Assembly (NCBI RefSeq): GCF_009792355.1
Contig: NZ_CP047045.1
Span: 2,754,501 to 2,818,500, forward strand
Length of the DNA: 64,000 bases
Direction of reading: 5' to 3'
From: Terricaulis silvestris
GTDB taxonomy: Bacteria; Pseudomonadota; Alphaproteobacteria; Caulobacterales; Aquidulcibacteraceae
Positions within the stretch are counted from its first letter, which is position 1. Each line of letters begins with the position of its first letter. The notes beneath the pieces were generated by a model. It saw only the letters and a program-made list of their open reading frames with translations, ran no database searches and was not told the DNA's origin. Positions 24,838-34,270 of this stretch are shown piece by piece. Both the position numbers and the translations under genes were made by a program.

Positions 24838-27387
24838 ATGAAGCACCAAGACGCCCTCGACCAACTCGCCCGGGAGACGAGCCGCGCACGGCAGCGGCTT
24901 GCGTTGGAGCGAGCGCTGCGCGCGGGGCTGGTGCTGTTACTGGCGGTGGGCGTGTGGGCGTTGTTTGCGCTTGTCGGCGTCCACGAGCGCTTGCCGATCC
25001 TGCTGCAAAGCTTGAGCGCGATCGCGGCGTTGGCCGGCCTGATCTGGCTTGGCTTGCGGGCGCGGCGCGAGTGGCAGGCGCCGACGGAAGACGAAGCGCG
25101 CACACGGTTGGCCGCGGACTCGCGGCTCGACGCCGGCGCGTTCGAAGCGCTGCGCGACCGCCCTGCTCGCTACGACGCCTTCTCGATGGCGCTCTGGGCG
25201 CGTGAGCGCGAGCACGCGATCGCGCGCGCAGAGCATGCCAAAGCTGGGCCGCCTCGGGCGCGGCTGGATGAGCTCGATCCGTACAAATTGCGCTTTGTGT
25301 TGGCGGCTGCGCTGCTTGGCGCGCTGGTGTTCGCTGGTGGCGATGCGCCGGACCGCCTGGCGCGTGCGTTTCTGCCCGATCCTGGGCCGCTACTAGGCGA
25401 TCAGGAGATGGCGATCGAGGCGTGGGTGACGCCGGCGGAGTACACGCACGCCGGGCCGATCTCGCTGAGCGATGTCGTTGGCGAGCGCGTCGCGACACCG
25501 CCGACTGTGGAAGCCACCGTGCGCGTGACCGGGCCTGTTGGCGCGCCCGTGCTCGTCTTCGAAGGCCGCGGCGGGCGCCGTGCAGTTCGGTTTGAGCGCG
25601 CGGCCGATGGCGCATGGCAAGCGCAACTGGCGTTGCCCGGCGCGGGGCGGCTGAAGATCGTACGCTTCCACACCCGCGCGCATTGGCGCATCGCCCCCGC
25701 GCCAGACGCACGTCCCACGGCGTCGTTCTCGGCGCCAATCACGACACTGACGGATGAGACCGTATCGCTCGCATGGCGTGCTGCAGATGACTTTGGCGTT
25801 CGGCGCTTGGTGTTGCGGGTGCGTCCACTGCATCCGCCCGAGGGGCTGGCGCACGCTGACCCTGTGGACACGCCGCTGGAATCGCCCGCTGGCGACCCGC
25901 GCGAGGCGGAGGCGGAGAACGAAGTCGATCTTGGCGCGCATCCCTACGCTGGCATGGAGGTCGAGGCGCGCATCGTGGCGATCGATGCATTGGGCCAGGA
26001 AGGCGTAAGCGATCCGCTGCGCTTTACGTTGCCGGAGAAGATCTTCCTGCAGCCGTTAGCGCAGGCAGCCATCGAAATCCGACGCCATATCCTCGCCGAG
26101 CGCCGCGCCTATCGCCCCGCGCGCCGCGCCGAACGACGCACGATCCCCGCTGGCGACATCGTACTCGGCAACCAACGCATCGAAATCCGCGACTACGAGC
26201 GCCGTCCGAACCTGCGACGCGCGCCGGAAGGTATTCGCCGCGCGACACGTTTGCTCGATGCGCTGACGATGTCGCCTGAGGACGGCTATTTCCGCGATCT
26301 CGCCGTGTTCTTGGGTTTTCGCACCGCGCGGTCGCAGCTCACCGTGGCGCGCACCATCGAGGAAACCGACATCGCGGCCGATACGCTGTGGCGTACCGCG
26401 CTGCGCGCTGAGTACGGCGGCGCGGCGGATGCACGGCGTGCGCTGGAGGAGATTCAACGCCAGCTCGCCGAGGCGTTGGCCGCTGGCGCGCCGCAGGAGC
26501 GCATCAACCAGCTGCTCGAAGCGCTTCGCCGCGCCACCGACAACTACATGCAGGCGCTGGTGCAGGAAGCGTTGCGCAACGGCGAACGCGAGAACATGGA
26601 GGACACCGAGGACCAAACCAGCATCAGCGAGCAGGATATCGAAGAGCTGCTGCAACAGGTGCAGGAGTTGAACGAGCAAGGCCGCAACGCTGAAGCGCAA
26701 CAATTGCTGCAAATGCTGGCGGGCATCCTCGCCAACATGGAAGTGCAGCTCGGTGAGCAGCAGAGCGGCGGTGAAGGCGAGCAAGACCAGCAGATGCAGC
26801 AGAGCATGGACGAGCTCTCTGAGGCCATGGGAGAGCAGCGCCAGCTCCGCGACGAAACCCAACAGCAGCAACAAGACGGCGGCGGCGGTTCTGGCGGCGA
26901 ACAACAGGGCGGCCAAGGCGGCGACGATCTCGCGCAACGCCAAGCTGAAATCCGCCAGAGCCTGGAAGCTGCGCAGAATATGGCCGAGCAGTCAGGCGCC
27001 GCGCCGAGCGAAGACTTGAACGCCGCTGGTGAAGCGATGCGCCGTGCTCAGGACGCGCTGCAGCAGGGCGATTTCGAAGGCGCCGAAGCGGCGCAGACGG
27101 CGGCGCTCGATCGGCTACGCGAAGGGGCTGATGCGTTAGCGGCCGAGATGCGCGCACGCGGGCAGCAAGGCAACGAACAAGGCCAAGGCGAAAGCGGCCG
27201 CGATCCACTCGGTCGCGCCACTGGCGCGGGCAACGGGGACGGAGAAGGCTCGGTGCCGGACACCGCGGATCCGGTGCGCGCGCGAGAAATCTTCGACGAA
27301 ATCCGACGCCGCGCGCAGGATCCCAACCGTCCGGAAGCGGAACGCGAATATCTGCGCCGCCTGATGGATCGCTTCGGCGACAGCTAG
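24838..27387 (+). CDS. TIGR02302/DUF4175 family membrane protein
   Basis: 849 residues. Two or three membrane helices near the N-terminus (residues 25-80 and 155-172) are followed by a large beta-rich periplasmic domain and, from about residue 590 to 800, a glutamine- and glutamate-rich coiled region (EELLQQVQELNEQGRNAEAQ, QQQQDGGGGSGGEQQ). The order and the closing LMDRFGDS match the alphaproteobacterial family TIGR02302. Function unknown; an envelope role is inferred. Confidence 0.8.
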   Translation: MKHQDALDQLARETSRARQRLALERALRAGLVLLLAVGVWALFALVGVHERLPILLQSLSAIAALAGLIWLGLRARREWQAPTEDEARTRLAADSRLDAGAFEALRDRPARYDAFSMALWAREREHAIARAEHAKAGPPRARLDELDPYKLRFVLAAALLGALVFAGGDAPDRLARAFLPDPGPLLGDQEMAIEAWVTPAEYTHAGPISLSDVVGERVATPPTVEATVRVTGPVGAPVLVFEGRGGRRAVRFERAADGAWQAQLALPGAGRLKIVRFHTRAHWRIAPAPDARPTASFSAPITTLTDETVSLAWRAADDFGVRRLVLRVRPLHPPEGLAHADPVDTPLESPAGDPREAEAENEVDLGAHPYAGMEVEARIVAIDALGQEGVSDPLRFTLPEKIFLQPLAQAAIEIRRHILAERRAYRPARRAERRTIPAGDIVLGNQRIEIRDYERRPNLRRAPEGIRRATRLLDALTMSPEDGYFRDLAVFLGFRTARSQLTVARTIEETDIAADTLWRTALRAEYGGAADARRALEEIQRQLAEALAAGAPQERINQLLEALRRATDNYMQALVQEALRNGERENMEDTEDQTSISEQDIEELLQQVQELNEQGRNAEAQQLLQMLAGILANMEVQLGEQQSGGEGEQDQQMQQSMDELSEAMGEQRQLRDETQQQQQDGGGGSGGEQQGGQGGDDLAQRQAEIRQSLEAAQNMAEQSGAAPSEDLNAAGEAMRRAQDALQQGDFEGAEAAQTAALDRLREGADALAAEMRARGQQGNEQGQGESGRDPLGRATGAGNGDGEGSVPDTADPVRAREIFDEIRRRAQDPNRPEAEREYLRRLMDRFGDS

Positions 27388-27446
27388 CCTTGAAATCGCC
27401 GCGCCGGGCTCCACACTCATGCCCGGGCGGACGATGTGGAGGGTTC

Positions 27447-27971
27447 ATGCGCAAGTTTCTCGTTTCGGCCGCAGTGGCCGTCCTGCTCGGCGCATGCTCG
27501 CCGCCCGCTCAGGATACAGCAGAGACGCCAGCGCCACCGCCGACAATGATCGCGTGCAACGCGCTGTCACCCAACGCGGCGCGACAAGTCGCGGTCGGCG
27601 AAGAGGTGGTTGCCGCAGCAGCCGCATCCGATCTGCGTGGCGGCAGCATCGCGCCGGGCGCCTACGATCTCATCAGCGCCACACGCGTCGGCTCACCCAC
27701 GGGTTGGATGGGCACGCGGGCCGTGGCGCTCGATGTAGGCGAGGCGACGTCAGGCGTGGTGACATTCAACTGGGCCGGCGCGGCTCCGGGTGGCGAGTCT
27801 GATCGCTGGACAGCGTCCTTCACCGACACGCCGCAACCGCACATGACCTTTACCTGCGGCCGCATGGGCGAAGTGGAGGTGGATTTCGCGGCACAAGGCA
27901 ACGGCCTCCAGTTGCGCTTGCCGGACGGCGCGAACGGTTCATTGCTGTTGACGTTCGAACGGCGCGCTTAG
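27447..27971 (+). CDS. Hypothetical lipoprotein, 174 residues
   Basis: A lipoprotein signal (LLGAC, Cys17) leads a proline-rich linker and a small beta-sandwich-like domain (SGVVTFNWAGAAPGGES, GRMGEVEVDFAAQGNG). GTGGAGGG lies just before ATG 27447. No family recognised. It converges on hpt, with stops overlapping by four bases. Confidence 0.65.
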   Translation: MRKFLVSAAVAVLLGACSPPAQDTAETPAPPPTMIACNALSPNAARQVAVGEEVVAAAAASDLRGGSIAPGAYDLISATRVGSPTGWMGTRAVALDVGEATSGVVTFNWAGAAPGGESDRWTASFTDTPQPHMTFTCGRMGEVEVDFAAQGNGLQLRLPDGANGSLLLTFERRA

Positions 27972-28474
27972 TCGAGCGCGGCGATGTACGGCAGGCCGCG
28001 ATAGCGGCCAGCATCATCCATGCCGTAACCGACCAGGAAATCGTTGGGCGCGTCCCAACCGATCGCGTCGATGGCTTCGCCCATGGCCTGGGGCTTGCGC
28101 ACGAAGGCGCAGGCGAGTGTGCGCGTGGCGCCTTTGGCCATGAGGTGTGCGCGGGCGTAGGCGATGGTGCGGCCGCTGTCGAAGACGTCATCGACGATGA
28201 GCGCGGGCCGCCCTTCGATAGCGCGGGAGATATCGGCACGAACGACGACCTTGCCTGAGCTCTCGCGCGCGTCGTGATAGCTTTCGAGCCAGAGTGAATC
28301 GTAGATCGGGTGACGGCCGCGCCGCTCAATGGCGCGCATCAAGTCAGCAGCAAATGGAATGGCGCCCTGCAGCAGCGCGACAACGGTCCAGCCGTCATCG
28401 ACTTGCCCGGCAAAGCCGTCAGCGAGCGCTTCTACGCGTTCGGCAATCTCTTCAGCGCTGAGGAGAACGCGCAA
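27968..28474 (-). CDS. hpt: Hypoxanthine-guanine phosphoribosyltransferase
   Basis: Purine salvage enzyme, about 168 residues. The PRPP site is PALIVDDVFDSGRTIAYA; LWLESYHDA and the substrate-binding FVRKPQAMG and GYGMDDAGRYRGLPYIA regions are in place. The start is TTG 28474, seven bases after the stop of the upstream zinc-finger gene; no ATG or GTG fits. It looks translationally coupled to that gene. Confidence 0.88.
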   Translation of the reverse strand: MRVLLSAEEIAERVEALADGFAGQVDDGWTVVALLQGAIPFAADLMRAIERRGRHPIYDSLWLESYHDARESSGKVVVRADISRAIEGRPALIVDDVFDSGRTIAYARAHLMAKGATRTLACAFVRKPQAMGEAIDAIGWDAPNDFLVGYGMDDAGRYRGLPYIAALD

Positions 28475-28481
28475 GCGCGTC

Positions 28482-29363
28482 TCAGCTGTTGGAGAAGCGC
28501 AGGCCTTCGATCGGGCCCATCTCACTAGTGGTCGTCGCCGGCTCAGCGAGGTGGCCCTCTTCGACCGGCGTATCGAGCAACAGCGGCTCTTCCACTTGCG
28601 GCGCTGGCGAAACGTGCGCGGGGCCGCCCGCAAACGTCGAGTCCGAGAAGTTCGCGAATGTCGCTTCGAGATCGACGGCATCGCCCGGCGGGTTCTCGAC
28701 GCGAATTTGGAACGGCACTGCAGCGCCAGCCGCGATCGGCTGATCGGTGATCGCATTCACGAGTTCGAAGATTTCGTGCGAGCGCGTGTCGCGCAGCGAG
28801 ATGCGTACCGGCGGCACGAGCTTCTCGTCGCGGCCGATGTTGCGGACTTCGCCCGACACCACCAGCACCGGCGTCGCGCCTTCGAAATCACGCTCAACCG
28901 CAAGGTCGTAGAATTCGAGGCCATAGACGTTGACGTCCAAGCCCAATGCGGCAAACGCGCTGGCCGAACGCGGCCACAGCTCGGCAACGTCCTGACGGAA
29001 GGCGACCATGCCGGTCGCGCTTGCCGCGAGGGCAGCACCGGTCGCGCCCCACACCACGACGGCGGCGCGCATGCGTTCACGGCGCATCCGCTCGGCCTGT
29101 TGGGCGCGGAATTTCGCGGCGGCTGACGGAGCCGGCCCCGGCTGTTCGGCGGCGCGGCGCAATCTTTCGACACGTTCGCGTGTCAGGGGTTCTGAGGCAG
29201 GCGCCTCGGGCGTCACGGCCACGGCTTGGGTTCGAAGCTCCAGCTGCGGCTCGGCAAACCAGGAGAACCCACAGGCGGCGCAGCGCACCGTACGGCCCGC
29301 CGGACCGATCGCGGCGTCATCCGCATAGTACCTTGTCGAGCAAGACGTGCAGGTCAGGATCAT
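28482..29363 (-). CDS. MJ0042-type zinc-finger and DUF3426-like membrane protein
   Basis: 293 residues. The N-terminus is a four-cysteine ribbon (ILTCTSCSTRYY and VRCAACGFSW) of the MJ0042 type, followed by a charged linker, one membrane helix (about residues 100-122) and a C-terminal domain with EVRNIGRDEKLVPPVRISL, resembling DUF3426. The topology places the ribbon in the cytosol and the beta domain in the periplasm. It diverges from ftsE by 67 bases. Confidence 0.8.
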   Translation of the reverse strand: MILTCTSCSTRYYADDAAIGPAGRTVRCAACGFSWFAEPQLELRTQAVAVTPEAPASEPLTRERVERLRRAAEQPGPAPSAAAKFRAQQAERMRRERMRAAVVVWGATGAALAASATGMVAFRQDVAELWPRSASAFAALGLDVNVYGLEFYDLAVERDFEGATPVLVVSGEVRNIGRDEKLVPPVRISLRDTRSHEIFELVNAITDQPIAAGAAVPFQIRVENPPGDAVDLEATFANFSDSTFAGGPAHVSPAPQVEEPLLLDTPVEEGHLAEPATTTSEMGPIEGLRFSNS

Positions 29364-29430
29364 GTTAACGATATGCCCATTAGCCCAGTAACTGTCCTTG
29401 GTGCATTGATTCTATTTAGCTTGTCCAGAC

Positions 29431-30165
29431 ATGCCGCGTCCGAACACTCCTGAAATAGACCTGTTCGAGCGCGGCGTACTCGTCCGCCTTTCGGGCGTAA
29501 ACGCCGGCTACGGCGCCGCCACCGTTCTGGTGGGCCTTGAGTTCGAATCCCGCGCCGGCGAGGTAGCGTTGGTCACCGGTCCCGCTGCTGCCGGCAAGAC
29601 TACGTTCATGCACCTCTTGCGGCTAGCGCTGGAGCCGCGTTCTGGACGAGCTGTAATTCTGGGCCAAGACGTCGGCCGCGCCCGCGCTCGGACACGCGCC
29701 GCGGTGAAGCGCCGGATTGGCTATGTGGCTGAAAACCCAGTGTTCATTGAGCAATGGACGGCGTTCGACAACATCGCCATGCCGCTGCGCATGCTTGGCA
29801 AGAAACCCCGCGAATATGCGGATGACGTGCGCGAACTTGTGGATTTCGTTGGCCTCAACGACGCCGCCGACCTGACCATCGAAAAACTTTCGGGTGCGGA
29901 ACGGCATCGCGCCGCCATCGCGCGCGCGCTGGCCGCTAAGCCTGACTTGATCCTCGCTGACGACCCTACGGCGGGCATGTCGCCGGCTGACGGACGCCGC
30001 ATCGTTCGCCTGTTGGCGGAGATGCGCCGGGTCGGCGCTGGCGTGGTGATCGCCAGCCAGGACGATTCTCTGGCCGACTGCGCGCCTCTGAACCACTGGC
30101 GGATGGACCGGGGCCGGCTCACGCCCGCCTTCGGCGTCCCCGCCCAGGCGGAGGCGATGGAATGA
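29431..30165 (+). CDS. ftsE: FtsE-like cell-division ABC ATPase with degenerate motifs
   Basis: 244 residues, paired with FtsX (4-base overlap). Walker A GPAAAGKTT (50-58) and Walker B Asp177 are intact. Four other positions depart from the ABC consensus: Q-loop Gln is Glu101 (YVAENP), the signature reads LSGAE (153-157), the catalytic Glu is Asp178 (LADDPT), and the H-loop His is Gln210 (IASQDD). FtsEX normally steers peptidoglycan hydrolases at the septum. The changes suggest ATP binding with weak or altered hydrolysis. Identity as FtsE rests on the FtsX neighbour. Confidence 0.82.
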   Translation: MPRPNTPEIDLFERGVLVRLSGVNAGYGAATVLVGLEFESRAGEVALVTGPAAAGKTTFMHLLRLALEPRSGRAVILGQDVGRARARTRAAVKRRIGYVAENPVFIEQWTAFDNIAMPLRMLGKKPREYADDVRELVDFVGLNDAADLTIEKLSGAERHRAAIARALAAKPDLILADDPTAGMSPADGRRIVRLLAEMRRVGAGVVIASQDDSLADCAPLNHWRMDRGRLTPAFGVPAQAEAME

Positions 30166-31010
30166 TAAACGCGCTGACTGGCGTCGAGCGCGCCCTGTTC
30201 TGGACCTTGGCCTTCGCGGTTTTCGCGGCGGCGGCGGCGGGCCTGGCCGCGCGCGCCGTGGATCGGGTAGCGGCAAGCTATGAGGAAGCGCGCTCGAACT
30301 ACGCCATCGTCCGCGTCATCGCCCCCGAGGGGCCTGCCGGCGTCGCTGGCGCTGAGTTGGCGCTGGCGCAGACGCCGCTAGTGACGAGCGCCGCTCCGAT
30401 GACGGCGGGTCGTGCGGCGGCCCTGCTCGGCGGCGAGGTTCGGGCGGAGGATCTGCCGGAACTGCGCCTGATCGAAATCGAACTCGCGCCGATTGGCAGC
30501 CGAGTGGATGTTTCTGGCGACATTGTCGCCGTGCTGGCGCAAGGCGGCGTCACGGCCGAGGTGATCGAAGCGCCGAACGATTCCAGCGGCGCGGGGCTCG
30601 CGACACGCGTGCGGAATGCGGCGTTCTGGGGTTCCATCGCGTTTGCGCTGATCATGGCAGTTATCGTCTCGCTGGCGGCGCGCGGGCTCGCAGCGCGGCG
30701 GCGCGAGATGGTGACAGTGATGGCCGATCTCGGCGCGACGCGAAGCCAGACCGCCGGACGCATCGCGGATGAAGCGGCGGTGCTTGGGCTTTACGCTGGA
30801 TTGGCGGGCGGCGCACTCGCGGCTGTCGCGGGTTTAATCGTTCTGTTCCTAGCCATTCCTGGTCTTTCGATTGATCAATTGCAGACAATGATTCTGCCGA
30901 TCGATCTCGTTCCCGTTGCTGCTGCGCCGTTAGGTGCAGCGATTGCCGCGGGCGCCGGCGCGCGTGCAGCGGCGGGCTACTTTCACGGTCAGGCCGCGAG
31001 GCTCGGCTGA
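30162..31010 (+). CDS. ftsX: FtsX-like cell-division permease
   Basis: 282 residues: helix 1 (12-34), a periplasmic domain of about 130 residues, then three helices (150-172, 200-228, 240-265), the FtsX topology. The cytosolic loop AARRREMVTVMADLGATRSQ resembles the FtsX coupling segment. The stop overlaps the start of the YdcF-like gene by one base. FtsX passes the FtsE state to cell-wall hydrolases. Confidence 0.85.
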   Translation: MINALTGVERALFWTLAFAVFAAAAAGLAARAVDRVAASYEEARSNYAIVRVIAPEGPAGVAGAELALAQTPLVTSAAPMTAGRAAALLGGEVRAEDLPELRLIEIELAPIGSRVDVSGDIVAVLAQGGVTAEVIEAPNDSSGAGLATRVRNAAFWGSIAFALIMAVIVSLAARGLAARRREMVTVMADLGATRSQTAGRIADEAAVLGLYAGLAGGALAAVAGLIVLFLAIPGLSIDQLQTMILPIDLVPVAAAPLGAAIAAGAGARAAAGYFHGQAARLG

Positions 31011-31627
31011 TGCGCTCGATCGGCTTGTGGGCGATCGTGATCGCCGCGATCGCGTTCATCGTTGGCTTCTGGAATTTCGCGAACGACGTGCGCCAAGACG
31101 TGGTGGAAGAGCCGCCGCCGGCCGAGGCTATCGTCGCGCTGACCGGCGGCTCACTCGAGCGGCTCTCAACCGGCGTGCGTTTGCTGGAACAGCACAAGGG
31201 TCAGCGGCTGCTGATCTCCGGCGTCAACCGCATCGTCACCGACGCGGAATTGTTTGAAGTGCTGGAGTTGGATGGCGAACTCGCGGAATGCTGCGTCGAT
31301 CTCGGTCGCAGCGCAGACGATACACTGGGCAACGCGGCCGAAACCGCGGCTTGGGCGCGCGAGCACAATTATACGCGGCTAATTCTCGTCACCGACGACT
31401 ATCACATGCCGCGCTCGCGCGCGGAGCTGACGCTCGCGATGCCCGAAGTCGAGATCTATCCGTATCCGGTGCAAACGCGCTGGACGGATCCGGACCTCTG
31501 GCGCAGCGACATTGGCGCGGCGAGTCGGATTGGCGCGGAGTACGTCAAGTATCTCGTCATTCGCGGGCGCGAGGCTCTGATCGGCCTTGGCAGCAATGCA
31601 GAAGACGGCGATACCGAGCCCGCATGA
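31010..31627 (+). CDS. YdcF/SanA family (DUF218) protein
   Basis: 205 residues. An N-terminal membrane helix is followed by a DUF218 domain: AIVALTGGSLERLSTGVRLLE, RLLISGV, the acidic RSADDTLGNAAETAAWA and LILVTDDYHMPRSRAEL. The family is linked to envelope or peptidoglycan precursor metabolism. It sits in the ftsEX operon. Confidence 0.85.
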   Translation: MRSIGLWAIVIAAIAFIVGFWNFANDVRQDVVEEPPPAEAIVALTGGSLERLSTGVRLLEQHKGQRLLISGVNRIVTDAELFEVLELDGELAECCVDLGRSADDTLGNAAETAAWAREHNYTRLILVTDDYHMPRSRAELTLAMPEVEIYPYPVQTRWTDPDLWRSDIGAASRIGAEYVKYLVIRGREALIGLGSNAEDGDTEPA

Positions 31628-32352
31628 TCCTGCTGCGCTCGATTATTTTCGTCATTTGGTTCTATGGCACGATGGCCTTCTGGGGCCTGCTCTACATGCC
31701 CGCCGTGTTGCTCGGCCACGACCGCTTCATTTGGCATTCGATGCGGGGCTGGGGGAAGTCGACCGTTTGGGGGCTGCGTTGGATCGTTGGCGCGAAGATC
31801 AAGTTCGAAGGTCTAGAGCACGTCCCGAAAGGACCGGCGCTGATCGCGTCCAAACATCAAACCACGCTCGACACAGTGTTGCCGGTGCTGTTCGTTTCCG
31901 AGCCGGTGTTCGTTGTCAAAAAAGAACTGATCAAGATGCCGGTTTTCGGCTTCTACATGAAGCGCATGATCCCGGTTGATCGCGACGCAGGCGCAACGGC
32001 GCTGAAGAACATGCTGCGCGCGTCACGCGCCGCGATCGCGAAGGGACGCCAGATCGTCATCTATCCCGAAGGCACGCGCCAGGAATTGAACGCACCGCCG
32101 GATTACAAGCCAGGCATCGTCGCGATGTATCGCGATTTGAATCTGCCGGTGACGCCGATGGCGCTGAACACCGGCCTAGTGTGGAAACCGAGCGGCATCA
32201 TTCGTCGGCCGGGAACCGTGACCATCAAATTCTTGCCGCCGATTCCGCCGGGGCTTTCGCGCGAAGATTTTATGCGGGAACTCGAAAACACGATTGAAAC
32301 CGAAAGTCAGGCCTTGCTGCCGCCCGATCGGCGCCGCAGCGTGGCGGCATGA
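31624..32352 (+). CDS. plsC: 1-acyl-sn-glycerol-3-phosphate acyltransferase
   Basis: PlsC makes phosphatidic acid. 242 residues, with a membrane helix at the N-terminus, the catalytic H-x4-D in SKHQTTLDT, KKELIKMPVFGFYMKRMIPVDR, and YPEGTRQ for the glycerol phosphate. ATG 31624 overlaps the preceding stop; the longer frame from 31288 runs through the ydcF-like gene. Last but one gene of the ftsEX unit. Confidence 0.92.
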   Translation: MILLRSIIFVIWFYGTMAFWGLLYMPAVLLGHDRFIWHSMRGWGKSTVWGLRWIVGAKIKFEGLEHVPKGPALIASKHQTTLDTVLPVLFVSEPVFVVKKELIKMPVFGFYMKRMIPVDRDAGATALKNMLRASRAAIAKGRQIVIYPEGTRQELNAPPDYKPGIVAMYRDLNLPVTPMALNTGLVWKPSGIIRRPGTVTIKFLPPIPPGLSREDFMRELENTIETESQALLPPDRRRSVAA

Positions 32353-33353
32353 AGATACGCGGTCTTTGGCTCGCCGTTCCCTGGGTGCTGTTCATTCTCG
32401 CAGCGCTCGGATGGGTGTTTTACTGGAACTATCTCGCCGGCGAGAGCGAACGGCGCTTGCAAAGCTGGGTGACGCAACAAAACGCGTCCGGCGGATCGGC
32501 CGAGATCGGTCGCATCGTGCGCCACGGCTTTCCGGTGCTGATGCGTTTGGAGTTACAGAACGTCGCGTACGCCCCCGCGCGCGGAGGCTGGCGCGCCGCG
32601 ACGCAGCGCGCTGACTTGAACGTCGATGTGCTGAACCCGCAGCACTTGATCCTTGAAGCGGAAGCGCCGATCGCGATTTCGCGCAGCAACGGCGCAGTCA
32701 CCAACATCACCGCCGACAAACTGATAGCAAGCCTGCGTGCGTCGCGCCGCGCTCTCGCCGTGGCCGGCGTGGAAGCGGATAATCTGGTGCTGGATGATCC
32801 GGCGCAAGAAGGCGTGCTCAACGCCACAAAACTCGTCATCAATGTGCGCCCCGATGCGCGCGCGGCCGGCGAATACCAGCTCGCGTTCGACGCTCAGGCG
32901 CTGACCCTGCCGCGCCCGGTGCGCAGCTTCGAGGCGTTCGGTCAGAACGTCGCGCGCTTGCGCGCGGCGATCGTGATCGAGGATGGCGCGGCGCTGCTGG
33001 AGTCCTCGCGGAACGACCCACTCGGCCCGTGGCGTGAAGCGGGCGGACGCTTGCGCTTCGACGCGCTAGAACTGAACTGGGGACCGCTTGCGACGACCGG
33101 CACGGGCGAAGGCGGATTGGACGAACAGCGCCGCCTGAATGGCCGCCTAGTGCTTCCGGTCGAACGGCCAGCGCCTGTGCTGAACGCCATCGCCACCGGC
33201 CCGAACGTTGACGACGACGCGCGCCAAGCGCTGCAGTTGCTGGCCGCCGGCTATCTCGTGACAGGCGACGACATCACGCTCGATATCGGCGCCAACGACG
33301 GCTTGCTGAACATTGAAGGGCTGCCGGTGCGACCGCTGCCGCCGGTGTACTAG
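32349..33353 (+). CDS. DUF2125 envelope protein
   Basis: 334 residues. One N-terminal membrane helix (residues 7-28) leads a long beta-rich domain with the DUF2125-type motif RIVRHGFPVLMRLELQNVAY and repeated strands. The fold suggests a periplasmic, AsmA-like role, which is inference. ATG overlaps the plsC stop by four bases; it converges on tyrA by four bases. Confidence 0.78.
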   Translation: MKIRGLWLAVPWVLFILAALGWVFYWNYLAGESERRLQSWVTQQNASGGSAEIGRIVRHGFPVLMRLELQNVAYAPARGGWRAATQRADLNVDVLNPQHLILEAEAPIAISRSNGAVTNITADKLIASLRASRRALAVAGVEADNLVLDDPAQEGVLNATKLVINVRPDARAAGEYQLAFDAQALTLPRPVRSFEAFGQNVARLRAAIVIEDGAALLESSRNDPLGPWREAGGRLRFDALELNWGPLATTGTGEGGLDEQRRLNGRLVLPVERPAPVLNAIATGPNVDDDARQALQLLAAGYLVTGDDITLDIGANDGLLNIEGLPVRPLPPVY

Positions 33354-34270
33354 TTCTCGCGGCCCCAATTCGGAGCGGGCGTGTCTTGGCCCGCTTCGAT
33401 GACTTCGCGGCGCATGCGACGGGCGCGGTCGAACAAATCGTAGAGCGTATCGCCTTCGCCCCAACGGATGGCGCGCTGCAGCGCCGCCAAGTCTTCCGAG
33501 AATCGGCCCAACACTTCGAGCACGGCTTCGCGGTTGTTCAAAAATACATCGCGCCACATCGTCGGGTCGGAGGCTGCGATGCGGGTGAAATCGCGAAAGC
33601 CGGAGGCGGAATATTTCACCACTTCGCTTTCGGTGACGCTCTCCAGATCCTCCGCCATCGCCACGATGTTAAACGCGATCAAGTGCGGCAGGTGGCTGAC
33701 GACGGCGAGCACGACGTCGTGCCGTTCCGGGTCCATACGATCGACATTGGCGCCGAGTGCGCGCCAGAACTCTTCGACTTGGTCAACGGCCGCGCCATAC
33801 CCTTCGCGCTCGTCGCCGGGCAACGGCGTGAGTATCTGCCAGCGATTGTGGAACAGGCTGGCGAAACCCGCGTCCGGCCCGGAATGCTCGGTGCCCGCGA
33901 GCGGATGGCCGGGTACAAAATAGACGTAGGTTGGGAGCAGCTCTGTGAGAGCGCTCACCACGGCCTGCTTCACCGAACCAACGTCGGTGACGATGGCGCC
34001 GATCTTCAGCCCTTGTTTGCACGCAGTGACGGCCTCAGCCATGGCGCCAACCGGCACGCAGAGCACAACAAGCTCAGCCTTCGCGACGGCCTCTTCCGGA
34101 TCATCAATCACTTCGCCTAGGTCCAGTTCGCGCGCCCGCGCTCGCACGTCGGGGTTCGCGTCGTAAAGCTGGATCGTGTTGGCCGCGCCGAACTCACGCG
34201 CCGCGCGCGCGATCGACGCGCCGATCAAGCCAATGCCGATGATGGCGATACGGTCGTAGATCATGGCCAT
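33350..34270 (-). CDS. tyrA: Prephenate/arogenate dehydrogenase
   Basis: TyrA oxidatively decarboxylates prephenate (or arogenate) toward tyrosine. 306 residues: Rossmann GIGLIGASIARAAREFG, VVLCVPVGAMAE, the catalytic His in VPGHPLAGTEHSG and the C-terminal helical domain (VVSHLPHLIAFNIV, SASGFRDFTRIAASDP). ATG 34270 overlaps the chorismate mutase stop (TGATG); the ATG two codons later is an alternative. No ACT domain. Confidence 0.93.
   Translation of the reverse strand: MAMIYDRIAIIGIGLIGASIARAAREFGAANTIQLYDANPDVRARARELDLGEVIDDPEEAVAKAELVVLCVPVGAMAEAVTACKQGLKIGAIVTDVGSVKQAVVSALTELLPTYVYFVPGHPLAGTEHSGPDAGFASLFHNRWQILTPLPGDEREGYGAAVDQVEEFWRALGANVDRMDPERHDVVLAVVSHLPHLIAFNIVAMAEDLESVTESEVVKYSASGFRDFTRIAASDPTMWRDVFLNNREAVLEVLGRFSEDLAALQRAIRWGEGDTLYDLFDRARRMRREVIEAGQDTPAPNWGREN

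Noticed and set aside
29404-29412. GANTC (CcrM) site before ftsE as a cell-cycle signal
   Set aside because: A single GATTC is present, but such sites are too frequent by chance to support regulation on their own.
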